From contig OX359286.1 of the NCBI GenBank assembly GCA_947179155.2, forward strand, positions 17,304,413 to 17,368,412: DNA of 64,000 nucleotides, read 5' to 3'. Position 1 is the first letter of the stretch. Each line of letters begins with the position of its first letter. The position numbers and the translations under genes were made by a program. A model generated the notes under the pieces. That model worked only from the letters and a program-made list of their open reading frames with translations. It did no database searches and was not told where the DNA came from. Source of the DNA: Hedera helix. Taxonomy: Eukaryota > Streptophyta > Magnoliopsida > Apiales > Araliaceae. Positions 36,684 through 51,100 of the stretch are shown piece after piece.

Positions 36684-39257
36684 GTTTTATATAAGAAAGC
36701 AAAATTAAATTAACTTTAAATACATTAAAAAGTAGTAAAATCTTATAAATACATTACTTTGCTATTATACGTCAGCATTTTGGCCAAAATTATTACCAGA
36801 GGGTCACTTTTGATTACTTAAATACACTTGGAGACTGATGTTATTAGTTTTTATAATTTAGGGTCACTTATGTAATTTGGGTAATATTTTGAGGGATAAA
36901 AGTGTATTTAACCTTATTAAATTATGTGACAGAGGGCAATAATATCAAATCATAACAAGTTGAGAATATTAAGACAAGACTTGCAAAACTCAAGATGATT
37001 ATTTGGAGGGCACACACGGACTTTGGGGTACCAAAATGCAAAAATGAATGACAAGGGCTAGTGTATATAAGAAAATAATTTTCTTTAATTTTCTCCCTTA
37101 TAAAAGATCCAAGCATAAGAAAATTGGGTATCGTTGCGAATGTTTCGAAAGGAGCTTTTCGGATTAGGGTGACACATTTTTTTATTCTTTTCATTTTGAA
37201 AATTATGACTATTTTAGTGTAAAAAACAAACGAGTAGTAAGTGGGCCCCACAGGGGTGCCAATATGATGGCACCCTGGAGCCTGCATGTTGGCGCTAGCT
37301 CAGTTTGGCTTTTAAGGTTATTTTTGCTGCATTTTAGATGAGAAAGAAGAAAAAAGAGGGAGAGGAGGAAGAGAAAGAGAGAGAAAGGGAAAAGTAGAGA
37401 GTAAAACTCAACAACAGAGATGAAACCTTCCTAGAATAGATATAAAAACCCTTAAATCTATTAGTTTCTTTTCTAAAAAAGCCTTCAATATGTCTCTAAT
37501 AATCTATTTGTATGCTTCAAGAGGAAAAAAGAACTATCAAATTTGAAGTTAATTCAATCTTAAGATCCATTTTCTTACTTTTTCTTCTTCCTTTTTATTT
37601 ATTTATGGTTTGTTTATACTTGGGCTTGATTATTTAATATGCATTTCTTTATTTTTGAGACTCTCTAACTATTCTAGTATATTACTAGTGGTGTTTGGAT
37701 CCTAGTTGAGTTATGGGTTGTTTGAGGGAATTTCTTACAAATAAAAATTTCTCCTAACTTTCTAGTAAATTCTTTTGGGTATTATTTGATTTATAATTAC
37801 ATTTTTGTGATTATTGGTTAGATAATGTTAGTTTGGATAGATCTACAGAGTTTAGGATTTATGAGTCTTAGTCCCTGGATCCTATATTCCTTTGTTATGG
37901 ATCTTATTGATATAGTTAGATTTCCATAAGATATTTAATATTTTGGTGATGTAATTAGATTTTTATGATGTAATTAGTTTTATATGTGATTTTGTGGGTA
38001 TTTTGCTGGATCTATAGATTTAGGGTTTAGATCCCTCTTTTCAAAATTTTAAATTTCATTTATAGATCTTAATTTATTTATTTTTTGTGCTTGAAAAGGA
38101 ATTATGTGAGCCTAGGAATAAATTTAATGCCCTTAAAAACTTTATGTTTAATGAAAATTGAAGGATATTCCCATGATAAACTTAGAAAATGATTGTAATT
38201 TTTGAATTTGGTGATTTGTAATTGTGTTAGGGCCTTAAAACAATTTAGATGACCTTAATGCCCAAAAATTGGCTGTAAGTCCCATTTAAAATGGATTATT
38301 ATTATTTTGAGGTGTTTGGGGTTACTTTAAGGGCTTACATGCCCATGGGTAACTTTAACCCTATTTTGATAGTTGATTTTATTTTTGTCACATAAAAAAT
38401 GATTTTCAAACAAAAAACTTAAAAAGTTCTTTAAAAATTGAATCAAATTAGGTTATTAAAATAAATTTTAGGGTAAAATTGAAAGTAATTTGAGTCTTAT
38501 TTTTTATTGGACAAAAGGATCCCAAAAACTAATTTGCTTATTGAAATCATATATTTTCATCACTATATTATCATATAATAAAAGGGTTTCCAAATCAAAA
38601 GAACATTTCCATAAAACTCACTTTCAAAGTATTAATTTCATGCAAATCTATACGTAAATGATCATTTTGAGAAAACGATTCCTTAAAGAACAATTTTCAA
38701 AACCTAAAAAAACATGTTTTCAATAAAAACAACTTTTCAAAAAGATATTTATATAAATTCAAGTTTTCAAATCAAAATCCTTTATTCTAAGGAATATAGG
38801 CTTAAAGTGTTTTCAAGATAACGAATTTAGATAATCTAGGAAATGACATATTTTTTGGCATACATGACATAACACACCTAGACATAAGACTTAACACACT
38901 TTTAAACTTTTTTTTAAGGCAACTTATTTAAAATTTAAGAAAAATATTAGAAAAGAGGTAACTGTGTTTTGTGAAAGTCGGTGGTGCTTAACAGATTCCC
39001 CTCGCTTAAGTAAACTCTCAAACTCTTGAAATCTCGATTGTGGGCCAATTTTTTGCAGTCACACATGGACCATCTTAATTAGTAAAATTTAAATTTTGAA
39101 TGAGTTGGTAAATCCCTTTAAATCTTTAACAACTGCGACTCTGTCTAATTGACCTACCAAAATAATTAAAATTTTAAAACCTATCGACATAAGTCAATTT
39201 CCCCCAAAAATCACCCATAAGATTTTAAAAGCAAAAAATTTCGGTGTCTATAATACA

Positions 39258-40094
39258 CACATACACATGTATGTATATGTATATTTGTGTGTGTTTATAA
39301 AAAATAAATGAAATTATATTAATTCTAAATTTGAAAATATTTTATGCATACTTTTTAAAAGTTAATATTGATCTCAGTTATATTTGGCCACAATTAGTCT
39401 AACTTATTTTAATTTATAAGTAAATAAGGTAACCACACTCATCCAATTATATTTTGCAAAAACTAGTGAAGATGATGATGAAGGTAGGCCTGAAGTATCT
39501 ATTAGTTACAGAAAATCTTATACATACAATCAAATTGTAAAATTAGTGGAAGCATGACATAAATCGAATTTAAAGTTTTTCTGCAACAACCCATAATCTA
39601 CCTTATGCGATATTTATTAATTAACGAAGGATAAAAGTTATACTTTTGAAGACAATTAACTTTTTATCAGTTATGAGTTCACATCCTTAAATCCTTCACG
39701 CTTCTTAAATAAAATCCATAGATTAACGTTAGCTACCTAAGTTAGCTACCTAAGTGTGCAGCCTCTAAAAGTGATCCACCAAGACGAATACAGATTCAAG
39801 AAGTAATTCTAGGTTTTCCAAACCTTGGGTGGCTAGCCCTAATTTACTCTTCATCTCTAGCTCTCTAACTCCTTAGATTATAAAGAATTGTAAGTATTTT
39901 TGTAACAATCTCAGATTATAAAGAATTGTAAGTATTTTTGTAACAATACTTCCAATAACCTCATCTATAATAATACTCTTCTTATTTATAGACTTCCTTA
40001 ATTTTCTTAAATTCTTTAGGAATAGAGTTTTAATTTAATTCTCAATCTAATTAGGAACTAAATTATTTATAATAATAATAATTCCTAAACCATT

Positions 40095-40193
<99 letters not shown>

Positions 40194-40194
40194 T
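39258..40194 (-). mobile_element. Copia LTR remnant with (AAT)n expansion
   Basis: From about 39490 it parallels the old copia LTR at about 49010 onward: TTATGCGATA, GTGTGCAGCCTCTAAAAGTG against GTGTGAAGCCTCTAGAGGTG, GGGTGGCTAGC, AACTCCTTAGAT. On the minus strand TCTATAAATAAG is a likely TATA box. A 35-bp tandem duplication (39877-39947) and a pure AAT tract (about 40096-40192) lie inside. The remnant is cut by the Sirevirus-like LTR at 40195. Confidence 0.6.
40096..40192. repeat. (AAT)n microsatellite
   Basis: About 32 uninterrupted AAT units inside a copia LTR remnant. The related LTR at 49711-49902 carries an even longer trinucleotide tract. Confidence 0.9.
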
Positions 40195-40441
40195 TGTTTG
40201 AATCTATATGTATGATTTGATGATACAAAAGTAATTAATGTATATTTGTTCAGTAGTTTCTGTATAGTCCTTATTTGAGATTTATTATACAAGAACTTAG
40301 AGTAGATTGATCAAACTTGTTAGGTTGATCTTTGAGCTGATCTTATGTATAGATTTATAAGGTCAGATCATTTGTAAAGTTACTCTGATTGTAAAGTATC
40401 TTGAGCTCATAAGACAAAAGTTAGGATCGTCAAATTCTATG

Positions 40442-40705
40442 GATGAGGAATTAACTAGCTGACTATGGGTTTGATTTAAATTTTATTCCTATATTATGTG
40501 ATAATACTAGTGCTATATCAATTACTTATAAAATCCTATCATGCATTCTAGAACAAAGTATATAGAAATCAGATATCATTTTATCAGAGATCATATGAAA
40601 AGTGGAAATATTGCACTACATTTTGTTCCAATTGAAGACCAACTAGCTGATGTGTTTACTAAGCCATTAGACAAATCTAGATTTAATAAGTTGATTAGTG
40701 AGTAA
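40442..40705 (+). pseudogene. C-terminal RNase H of the Sirevirus-like pol
   Basis: Reads NFIPILCDNTSAISI, then after a frameshift YIEIRYHFIRDHMKSGNIAL and PIEDQLADVFTKPLDKSRF, ending at a TAA at 40703. CDNTSAI and EDQLADVFTKPL are hallmarks of copia RNase H ends. One stop and one frameshift break the frame. Confidence 0.75.
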
Positions 40706-41202
40706 GGTATGTTAAATTTACATACATAATACTATGTTTTTGGAAGTTTCTAATTATGCAGGTGAAAATCGTAGAATGGAAGGTTGAGTAAAGAATAATC
40801 GTAGAATGATTTTAAGATCAAAAGAAGGTCGTAGAACTAAAGCAAATCATAGAACGATATTTTACCCTACGAAGATGCTGAAGCAGTTACTTTATGGCAA
40901 GTGTAGTTCACATTAGTTAAAATCAAGAAAGGGCCAAAAGTTATTGTACAATAGTTGTTAACTGTAGTTTTGAAGGAACATACAAGTCAATCAACAATCT
41001 ATGCGTGTCCCACTCAGCCAAATTTAAGGGGAAGTGATAGCATAAAATTCAAAATTTCCATCTAACTTTTATTCTTTTTCGATCGAAAAAAACTAATATG
41101 TTTCTAAAGCTTTCTAAAACTTTAGAGCTTTCAAAACCCTAGCTTTCTCAAAGAAAATTAGAAATTCAAGCAAATTTTGTTTATCTTTTCAGCACAAATC
41201 TA

Positions 41203-42770
41203 TGGCAAACTCTTAAGTTATTAGTGGCATCCAAGTATGTTTCGATAAGTTTGATGATTCCGAGAAGAAGTTCAAAGACATTCTGAAGCTGATTCAAGAT
41301 GCTGAATTTACTGAATGTTTGGGATCCAACACTCAAATTTATCCCAACCTGGTGAAAGAATTCTATGAGAATGTTATTCAGAGAGATGTCGTTATTGTCA
41401 ACAAAGTTAAATGAACTACTCTGTGATTGAGACCCTCTGAAATCAATTCTTTCTTAGGGTCTCATAATCAAGGATTTACATCCTTTTATGAGATCAACAT
41501 GGAAGAGGGATTGTAGATAACGGGCTATCAGAAAAAGTCTCAACTCAAGGGGATTAAGAAGAAGGATTTCCCTTCGGAGTACGAGTTTCTTGTTGACATC
41601 ATCAGTAAATGTATTCTCTGCAAGGATACTGCTTGCGATACAGTTAGTGAACTGCAAATGAAGTTCATGACTGCTATTGTCCAAAAGATGAAAATCAACT
41701 TTGGAGCCATATTTATTGATTGGCTAGCCAAATGGGTTGCAGATGCTGAACTAAAGAATGCTACAGGCAAGCCAATTCCTAAGATGCTTTATGGAAGATT
41801 TGTGAGCATTATACGGAAGAAAGGACTGAAAGTCAAGATAAGAGATGAAGAGGGAAGGTCTTTAAATGTCAACAATAGAATTACTCCAAGGATATTTGAA
41901 GATTGGAAAAAGAACCCATGAAGTAGCAAGAGGTTAAGAAAATCAGAAAGTGGAAGTATATCTAAAACTAAGGGAAAGAGAAATATTGAAGAAGTAGAAG
42001 TGAAAATGTCTCAAGATTCTATTGCATCTCAAGATAATAGGGCTATGGATTCTACAGATGGACAATCATTGAAGAAAAAGAAGGTCTCTCAGGATTCTCC
42101 GATGAAATCCTCTAATTCTGAGCAAAGCAAAAGAGAAAAAGTCTCCAGATTCTTTCCTAGAAGATAAAGTGAAAGAATTCATCAACTGAAGAAAACCTAT
42201 GCCGAATTAGACAATTCTAAAGTCATTGAACTTGATACTGATGATAAAGAAGCTGTGAAGGTGGATGAGTCTGATTCACTATCAGTTGAAGAGTCTCAAA
42301 TTGAGATGGCTGATGATTCATAGGATCAAGGATGGACATAAGATAAATTAGTCAAAGTTTCAAGATCCAAGTCTACGAAGGCAAGAGAACGAAAAGGAAA
42401 GAAGAAAGCTGCTGAGGGAGAGCAACCTAGTGAATGTCAAGTATCTTCTCCTTCACACACATTTATAGAGGCAGGAATACAAAGTTACATTATACTGAAG
42501 AGGAGAGTTTCAACAAATCTAGATGAATTGAAGATGGACAGAAGTACCACACTCTACGATGCTCAGAGTAAGCAAATGATGTACTTGTTCCCCATATTGC
42601 CACTACAGAAGGAAATAAATTTGAAAGACCAGAGCTTCATCAGTTGGACCTACTCCAAATTCCCAAATATCAACTTGATAGCTCAGAATTTTCTAAGAGT
42701 TCTATCCTCAGCTTGATAGTTCAGAATTTTCCAAGAGTTATATTATATCCAACTCTGCTGATATGCAATG
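41203..42770 (+). pseudogene. Degenerate ORF downstream of pol in the Sirevirus-like element
   Basis: A run of plus-strand segments in compatible frames: GIQVCFDKFDDSEKKFKDIL, LVKEFYENVIQRDVVIVNKV, KMKINFGAIFIDWLAKWVAD and KMLYGRFVSIIRKKGLKVKI, followed by a Lys/Ser/Glu-rich part to about 42700. Stops occur just after the start (MANS then a stop) and near 41411. It sits where Sireviruses carry an extra, sometimes env-like, ORF, but no signal peptide or membrane segment is evident. Similarity to the N-terminal plant transposon domain is possible. Function unknown. Confidence 0.5.
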
Positions 42771-43374
42771 AGCCCTTCTACCCAGAGTATCGAAGATGAC
42801 AAATAATCTCTATCTTAGATATATATTGCTCTTCATTTGTTCCTTCATTTTTCTTTTTATTTTGATGAATATGTTGTAGAGTCAATCTCTATGAATGTTA
42901 AGTAACCTAAAACTCCTATTTGCTTTGATGAAGATTATCTCCCTGAAATAGATTCTGTTAAAATCCACGAAGTTTTGAATGAGATATTGTCGAATAATGA
43001 GTTATCTGCACAGATAAGATTGACCATTTAGCAAATGACTCATCATCTACACAACGATGACAAAAAGGGGGAAAAGAAGAATAAGTAGGGGGAGAAGAAG
43101 GATAAGTAAGGGAGAGAAGCCTTTATGGAGGAGTATGAGCCAAGGCAAGCAAGTAGGGGGAGAATAAGGATAATGAGAAGAAGCCAAAGCAAGAAAATTC
43201 ATTATCTTATGTTTTTTTGTTTGTGTATGAACTATTTTTAATCAGTATTGCTATAAATAAAATGATCATTTTACATTAATAATATAGTGGCTTACTGTAT
43301 TTTAAGTCATATTTTAAATTTGAGCAAATGTATTGATGAATTGGTTATACTATTGATTTTGTCATCGTCAAATA

Positions 43375-43387
43375 GGGGGGGGGGGAT
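43375..43387 (+). promoter_or_regulatory. Polypurine tract of the Sirevirus-like element
   Basis: Eleven consecutive G followed by AT immediately before the TGTTATAATC start of the 3' LTR. Confidence 0.7.
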
Positions 43388-44554
43388 TGTTATAATCTAA
43401 ATGTATAATTTGATGATACAAAAGTAATTAATGTATATTTGTTCAGTAACTTTTGTAAAGTCCTTATCTGAGATTTATTGTACAAAGACTTAGAATAGAT
43501 TGATTAAACTTATTAGGTTGATCTTTGAGCTGATGTTATGTATAGATTGACAAGGACATATCGTTTGTAATGTTACTCTGCCTATTCACAAAGTCTTTAT
43601 TAATCGTAGAGTATCTTGAGCTCATAAAACAGAAGTCAGGATCGTCAAGTAAATACATAAACTATCTGAGTAATCGTAGAATAAGTCTTGAAGCTACCGA
43701 ACTAATCTTGAAGTATCATAGAGTACCTCTGTTAAATCGTATTATGAAAGCTATTAGCAGAACACTCTAGTAGTTCCTAAAGTAGCAAAAGCATCTAAAG
43801 TATTAAAGTCATAAACAGTCTACTATCAGGAACGTAAAACTGTATTCAGAATCGTAAAGCTTCTATCAGAGTCATCACCAAAGCTGAAAAAGCTGTTGAA
43901 AGAAGAAGTTCGCAGAGTCTGCTCTAGCATTGTAAAGCACAGTTAGTAGAGCAGATCATAGAACATCTTACTGACTCAGAGAAAGGTATTCGTAAAGTTA
44001 AGTACGTTGAGTATTCTATATCAGACTCTACGTTCTTCTCAAAGAATAAGTCAAGATTAAATATATTATTACAACGGTTATAAATCTAATAAGTACAGAC
44101 TATTGCAGAACATAAGATTATAGATTTGAAGAATGTTTCTCACTATCTTCAAATTCAGAAAAGAAGATCAGAAAGACTGCATTCTAGAAAGTATGTTACC
44201 TCAGTTCGAAGGTAGGTGAAAACTACTAACTGATGGGATATAATAGGTCTAGAAGAAAGTCTTCTATCTACCCCAAAGTCAGAAGAGCATTAAAAGCACT
44301 ATCAGAACATTAAATGATCCAACAGAACTATTTCTGAAGAGATATAAAAACGTATGATGATTCAAATCCAAAAATACTAATTACACAAGTACAAAGCCAA
44401 ACCTATGCAAAAGAAAAAATAATAAATCTCTTTATGAACACAAAAGAAGTACTTGTTCAACGCTGCTAAGTACTAAAAAAATTCAAGCATCATTGCAAAG
44501 CTTAGCAGCACCTCAAATTCAATCAACAATCAGTTGTGATTCACTTGATCTGTG
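43388..44554 (+). repeat. 3' LTR (left part) of the Sirevirus-like element
   Basis: Begins TGTTATAATC after the polypurine tract. The first 240 bp match 40195-40441. The LTR is interrupted at 44554/44555 and plausibly continues at 48851 (ATGTGATCAACATAC). Confidence 0.6.
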
Positions 44555-45020
44555 TGTGATGATTGGTTTTTATACCTATTTATTTAATACTTTTGACTTT
44601 GATAATTTGTGAATTGTTTAGCATTTTATGTTAGTTTTATGTGTTTTAATCTTGTTTAGGTTTTATATTACTTTGTACATGTTTTTACTTTGTTTTGTAG
44701 GATTTTGAAATAAGGGCAGTTTGGATCAAAGCTTAGAGTTGTCAGATTTGGATTTTAAGCTTGCCGTTTACGCAGCAGTCCCTTATAGCCCAATTTTGAC
44801 CTTGGTCCATCTATTATCTTTCAATTTATCCAACATGAAAGTTGTAGATCTACTTTTCATCTTTTCAAAACATCTTGAATCATCCCAATCGGAGATCATA
44901 TTAGAGAGTTTTGCCCAAAATATTGAAGGATGCTTTAGTAGTCAAAAAATAGATGAAAAGGGCAAAACTATAATTTTGCAATAGAAGTCACCACTGCAGC
45001 GCTGCTTTCCACCACTGCAG

Positions 45021-46441
45021 TTGTCGGGGAATTATTTTTCTGATGTTTTTGGGTGTTAATTTCATTCAAGTTGATATTAGTTTAGATTTTTGTGTTTTTT
45101 GATTATGATAAATAGACTAACAAGATTAACAATAATACTTGTTCGAGACTGGCTTAATTGCTAGTGCCTTACGATTATGCTTATCATTATCAATTGCAAA
45201 ATTGAATTAACAAAATTAGCAATAATACTTGTCCGAGACTGGCGTAACTGCTGGTGCCTTACGTTTCGATTTCACATGGCACATTATTTTCTTTTATTCT
45301 TGTTTACTTTTTTCTTAGGCATTAAAAAAATAAATAAGTAAAAATTAAAAAATACGTATATATTTGTCGAATTGTTAATTTTTTTTCTTGGACTCTTTAT
45401 TTTGTTCGTGGTTTATCCAAAAAACATGAAATAATGAAGTCAAGCTAAAGACTATAAAGTAAGCGCTAATTGGGAGGCAACCCAAGGTACGCTAATGTTT
45501 TATTTAGTTTATTTTTGCATGTTCAGTTTATACCTTAGCAAAATATTTGGAGAAGGTTGTTATTGTGGACGACAACTGACTAATAATCAAGGAAGTCTCT
45601 TGCATTTAATTCTTTCATTACGTTTAGTAAAGACTTTGTCAATTTCAAGTTTGGGGGTCTTCTACATTTTATTTTGATATGCTATGTTTAGTTTTGTTGT
45701 GTTTTATTTAGTTTTGGTGTGTTTTCCTTAAGTGTTGTTATAGTACATGTTTGAGTCTCTTGAGCATTGTTTTGATTTGATTAGAGTTATATTCAATGAT
45801 CGGGCTATTGATTGTTCTTATTATAACTCGTAGAAAATGGATTGCCGTTTCTTAGTCTGTGTGCTTGACTTGTTGTTAGCTATTGCATTGCTTGTGATCC
45901 CTTCCGCTTTTGAGCACATATCCATTTGTATTGAGCTAGTTACTTGCTTAGAAAAGGTTTATATGACTACATGCTTGTGGAAGCTAGTTTTTACTTTAGA
46001 ACTTGTATATGCATCACCCGAAGCGATTCCCCATGTTTAGTTGTATATCATATGGTAGCATGAGATGAAGTGTAAAACACACTCACTTATAAATAAATAA
46101 ATAAAGAAAAAATATATATATAAATAAAATATAATAAGTTACTTGACTAGTGGAATTTTGTGTCATTTGTTACTCAAATTAGTAAGCTCTTAGGGGTGTC
46201 TTACACCTAGTACCCTAAAACCAACTAGTTTGGGAGTCATTAGTCTAACGCTCGTTATACGGATAATTCTGTAAAGCCTAATAGAATGAGACATTGCACG
46301 AGTCAAGAATAAAATTTGATTTTTATGCTGGGACTAGCGTAGAGTGATGTTATATGCATGCTTGTAAAGTTTTTTCTTTCTCTCATAAGGTAATTTGTTT
46401 ACATAAGTTCATATGAGCTGTAGTTAGCTTGGTACAAAAGG

Positions 46442-46507
<66 letters not shown>

Positions 46508-46717
46508 GATCACGAGTAATATATGATTATCATATAGGTTGAAATTATAGACTTTGTGACGTTTTGAAATTTTCTTGTAGGTATCTTTTGATATAATCTT
46601 TGTGGCCATTTTTTTTTCATATTGACTAATTACTCGATTTGGTGTTATTTTTTTTCGTTTATATAGTTTATCTTTGTGTTGCTTGAGGACAAACAAAGAT
46701 TTAAGTTTGAGGGTATT
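45021..46717 (+). mobile_element. 3' internal region of the Athila-type element
   Basis: Includes a diverged duplication of about 90 bp (45115-45173 and 45205-45264, TTCGAGACTGGCTTAATTGC against TCCGAGACTGGCGTAACTGC), then GCGCTAATTGGGAGGCAACC, typical of Athila 3' regions. It also holds CCCTAAAACCAACTAG near 46211 (shared with 1530), a (CA)n tract, and a polypurine tract AAGTTTGAGGG just before the LTR at 46718. No intact gene. Confidence 0.6.
46444..46502. repeat. (CA)n microsatellite
   Basis: About 29 uninterrupted CA units inside the 3' region of the Athila-type element. Confidence 0.9.
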
Positions 46718-48984
46718 TGATGATTGCTTTTTATACCTAGTTATTGAATACTCTTGAATTTGATATTTTGTGAATTCTTTAATATTTTAGTTAATTTTAT
46801 GTGTTTTTATGTTATTATTGTGAAATATGGATTTATATTACTTTTATATGTATTTACTTTGTTTTATAGGATTTTGGAATAAGGGAGGTTTGGATCAGAG
46901 CTTGGAGTTGCCAGATTTGAATTTTTAGCTTGCCGTTTACGCAATAGCTACTCATGGTCCAATTTCGACCTCAATCCCATTAGTATCTCTAGTTTTGTCC
47001 AACATGAAAGTTGTAGATCTACTTCTCGCCTTTCTAAAACATCTTAAATCATTCTAATCGGAGGTCGGATGAGAAAGTTATGTCCAAAACATTGAAGGAT
47101 GCTACAATAGTAAAAAATGGTCAAAACGACAAAACTGTAATTTTGCAACTGGAGGCACCGCTGCAGCGGTCCCCTTGAGCACTGCAGCGATAGTGCACAT
47201 GCTGGTTTCAGCTTTTAAATGACCATGGTGTCCAAAAATCAAAATCTCTCATTTGGGTAGCGGCTAGATTTCATTTGGACCTTTAGTGCAGCATTTTCAA
47301 CACAATTAAAAACTTGTAAGGATAAATTGGAACTATTTATTTATATTTTATTTATGAGTTAAATTTCAATCTTGAATTCATTTGAATGAATAACGTGCAA
47401 GTATACACAGTCAACAAGTAATAAATTGAAAGTGGAATATCGATCCCATGAGGAATTACATTTAATGCTCTCCAAGTACTAATTCTATCAAATTGATTCT
47501 TATTTGAACGACACGAATTTAAGCTAACTAACAATAGAATATTGAAATGATAGAATTTAGACTGCCATATTTCCCAAATGTCGTTAAGCGAAATAATATT
47601 GAGGCCACCGACGTTATGCCAATGCTCATACAATCCCATCAATGCAATTTCTTACATTCTTGCTATCCCAATTCTCTCTACACATCATTCGAACATCAAA
47701 CATTCTCCTATTGATTAATTAAACACACAAAACCAATCCTATGACTCTAAGATACAAAAGCCCCAAGGTTTCTAATAAAAAAACATGCCAAATACAAAAT
47801 AAACTCACTTAGGCATTTCATCGAACACTTGGCGGGAACAATGCATTTCTACCATGAATGAAGTTCATCTAACTAGGATTAAGCCATCCCACTACGAGGT
47901 TTATCTACCACAATAATGAGAAGAGAGATTCAATGCAAACAATACAATAGGGTTCTTGGAAATCAAAGGTTATATGCTTAACTCAAAGAAAATGCACAAT
48001 ATTCCAATCACAAGGAATCATACAACCCCAAGTAAGTGAATAAAACACATTCAATTGAATAAAACATAGTTCATGGATAAATTATTCAATACAATGATTA
48101 ATACATCAAGTAATGACTAATACATTATAAGAATCAAGCATCCATGGTTTCAAATATTAGTCAATTATTAATAAAATACATAATCAAAGGAAAGAATAGA
48201 GAGAAAATATAACTCATAACAAGTAATCTCCAATCTCCCAAGCTTCCTCTTCAATCCATATCTTCCATTATGTTGAAAATGTTGCACTAAAGCTTCAAAT
48301 GAAGTCTAGTCGCTGCCCAAATGAGTGATATCATTTTAGAGAAAATTTGGTCATTTAAAGACTGACTTTAGCGCGCATGACCCCTGCAGCGCTCAAGGGC
48401 ACTGCTGTAGCGGTGCATCCTGTTGCAAAATTACAGTTTTTCCCTTTTTGTTTATTTTTTAGACTACTGAAGCATCTTTTAGTATTTTAGGCATAACTCT
48501 CTAATCCAACATCCAATTGGGATGATTCAAGATGTTTTGGAAAGATGAGAAGTAGATATACAACTTTCATGTTGGATGAATTAAGAGCTACTGATTGGAT
48601 CAAGGGTGAAATTGGGCCGCAAGTGACTACTATGTAAACGACAAGCTTAAAATCCAAAATCTAGCAACTCCAAGCTTTGATCCAAACCGCCCTTATTCTA
48701 AAATCCTACAAAATAAAGTAAATATATATATAAATAATATAAAACTGAAACAAGAATAGAACACATAAAAACTAACATAAAATGCTAAAAAATTAACAAA
48801 TTATCAAAGCCAAAAGTATTAAATAAATAGGTAAAAAAAACCAATCATCAATGTGATCAACATACAAAGTCAGAGTGACTTGAAGAAGTTTAAGTGTCCT
48901 AGACTAAGTGTCTCAATATTTCAAGACTTAGTGACTCGAAGGAATCTAAGTGATTCAGTTGTAATATCTATTGGTTTGCAAAAA

Positions 48985-51100
<2,116 letters not shown>

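Larger units (their letters stand above)
33860..36914. mobile_element. Non-autonomous Mutator-like element with about 125-bp TIRs
   Basis: TIRs 33860-33983 and 36780-36914 are inverted copies (GGTTAAATATACTTC against GGTTAAATACACTTT, then CAAAAGTGACC in both). A 9-bp flank TATTTAATT (33851-33859) recurs as TATTAAATT (36915-36923), the duplication length typical of Mutator. No transposase is seen. The interior is a long AT-rich hairpin plus an inserted LTR. Confidence 0.75.
33825..39252 (+). mobile_element. Solo LTR (about 2.36 kb without its insertion)
   Basis: Starts TGTAGACACCCAAATTTTGC and ends AAAATTTCGGTGTCTATA, giving inverted ends TGTAGACACC / GGTGTCTA(C/T)A. Flanks ATATA (33820-33824) and ATACA (39253-39257) agree at four of five positions. 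A Mutator-like element (33860-36914) sits 35 bp inside the left end; the LTR continues at 36924. There is no internal gag-pol, so this is a recombination-derived solo LTR. Confidence 0.65.
44555..48850. mobile_element. Athila-type composite with inverted LTR ends
   Basis: Contains three LTR pieces: plus 44555 to about 45020 (5' part only), plus 46718-47305 (5' part only, after its own polypurine tract) and minus 48850 to about 47396 (long copy). Both outer ends are therefore LTR 5' ends (TGATGATTGG left, CCAATCATCA right) instead of a 5' and a 3' end. Flanks CTGTG (44550-44554) and ATGTG (48851-48855) agree at four of five positions. Confidence 0.6.
40195..48980 (+). mobile_element. Internally deleted Sirevirus-like copia element
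   Basis: 5' LTR remnant 40195-40441 matches the 3' LTR start at 43388 (shared GATTTGATGATACAAAAGTA, TTAGGTTGATCTTTGAGCTG). The 5' LTR breaks off inside and joins directly to the last part of pol, so gag, protease, integrase and most of RT are gone. A downstream ORF region, a G-rich polypurine tract and the 3' LTR (43388-44554, continuing after 48850) follow. The 3' LTR is split by the Athila-type composite 44555-48850. The right end, near 48980, is approximate. Confidence 0.65.

Noticed and set aside
40047..40292. Open frame rich in isoleucine
   Set aside because: Produced entirely by the AAT microsatellite; no coding signal.
46424..46696. Cys-Val repeat frame on the minus strand
   Set aside because: Translation of the (CA)n tract.
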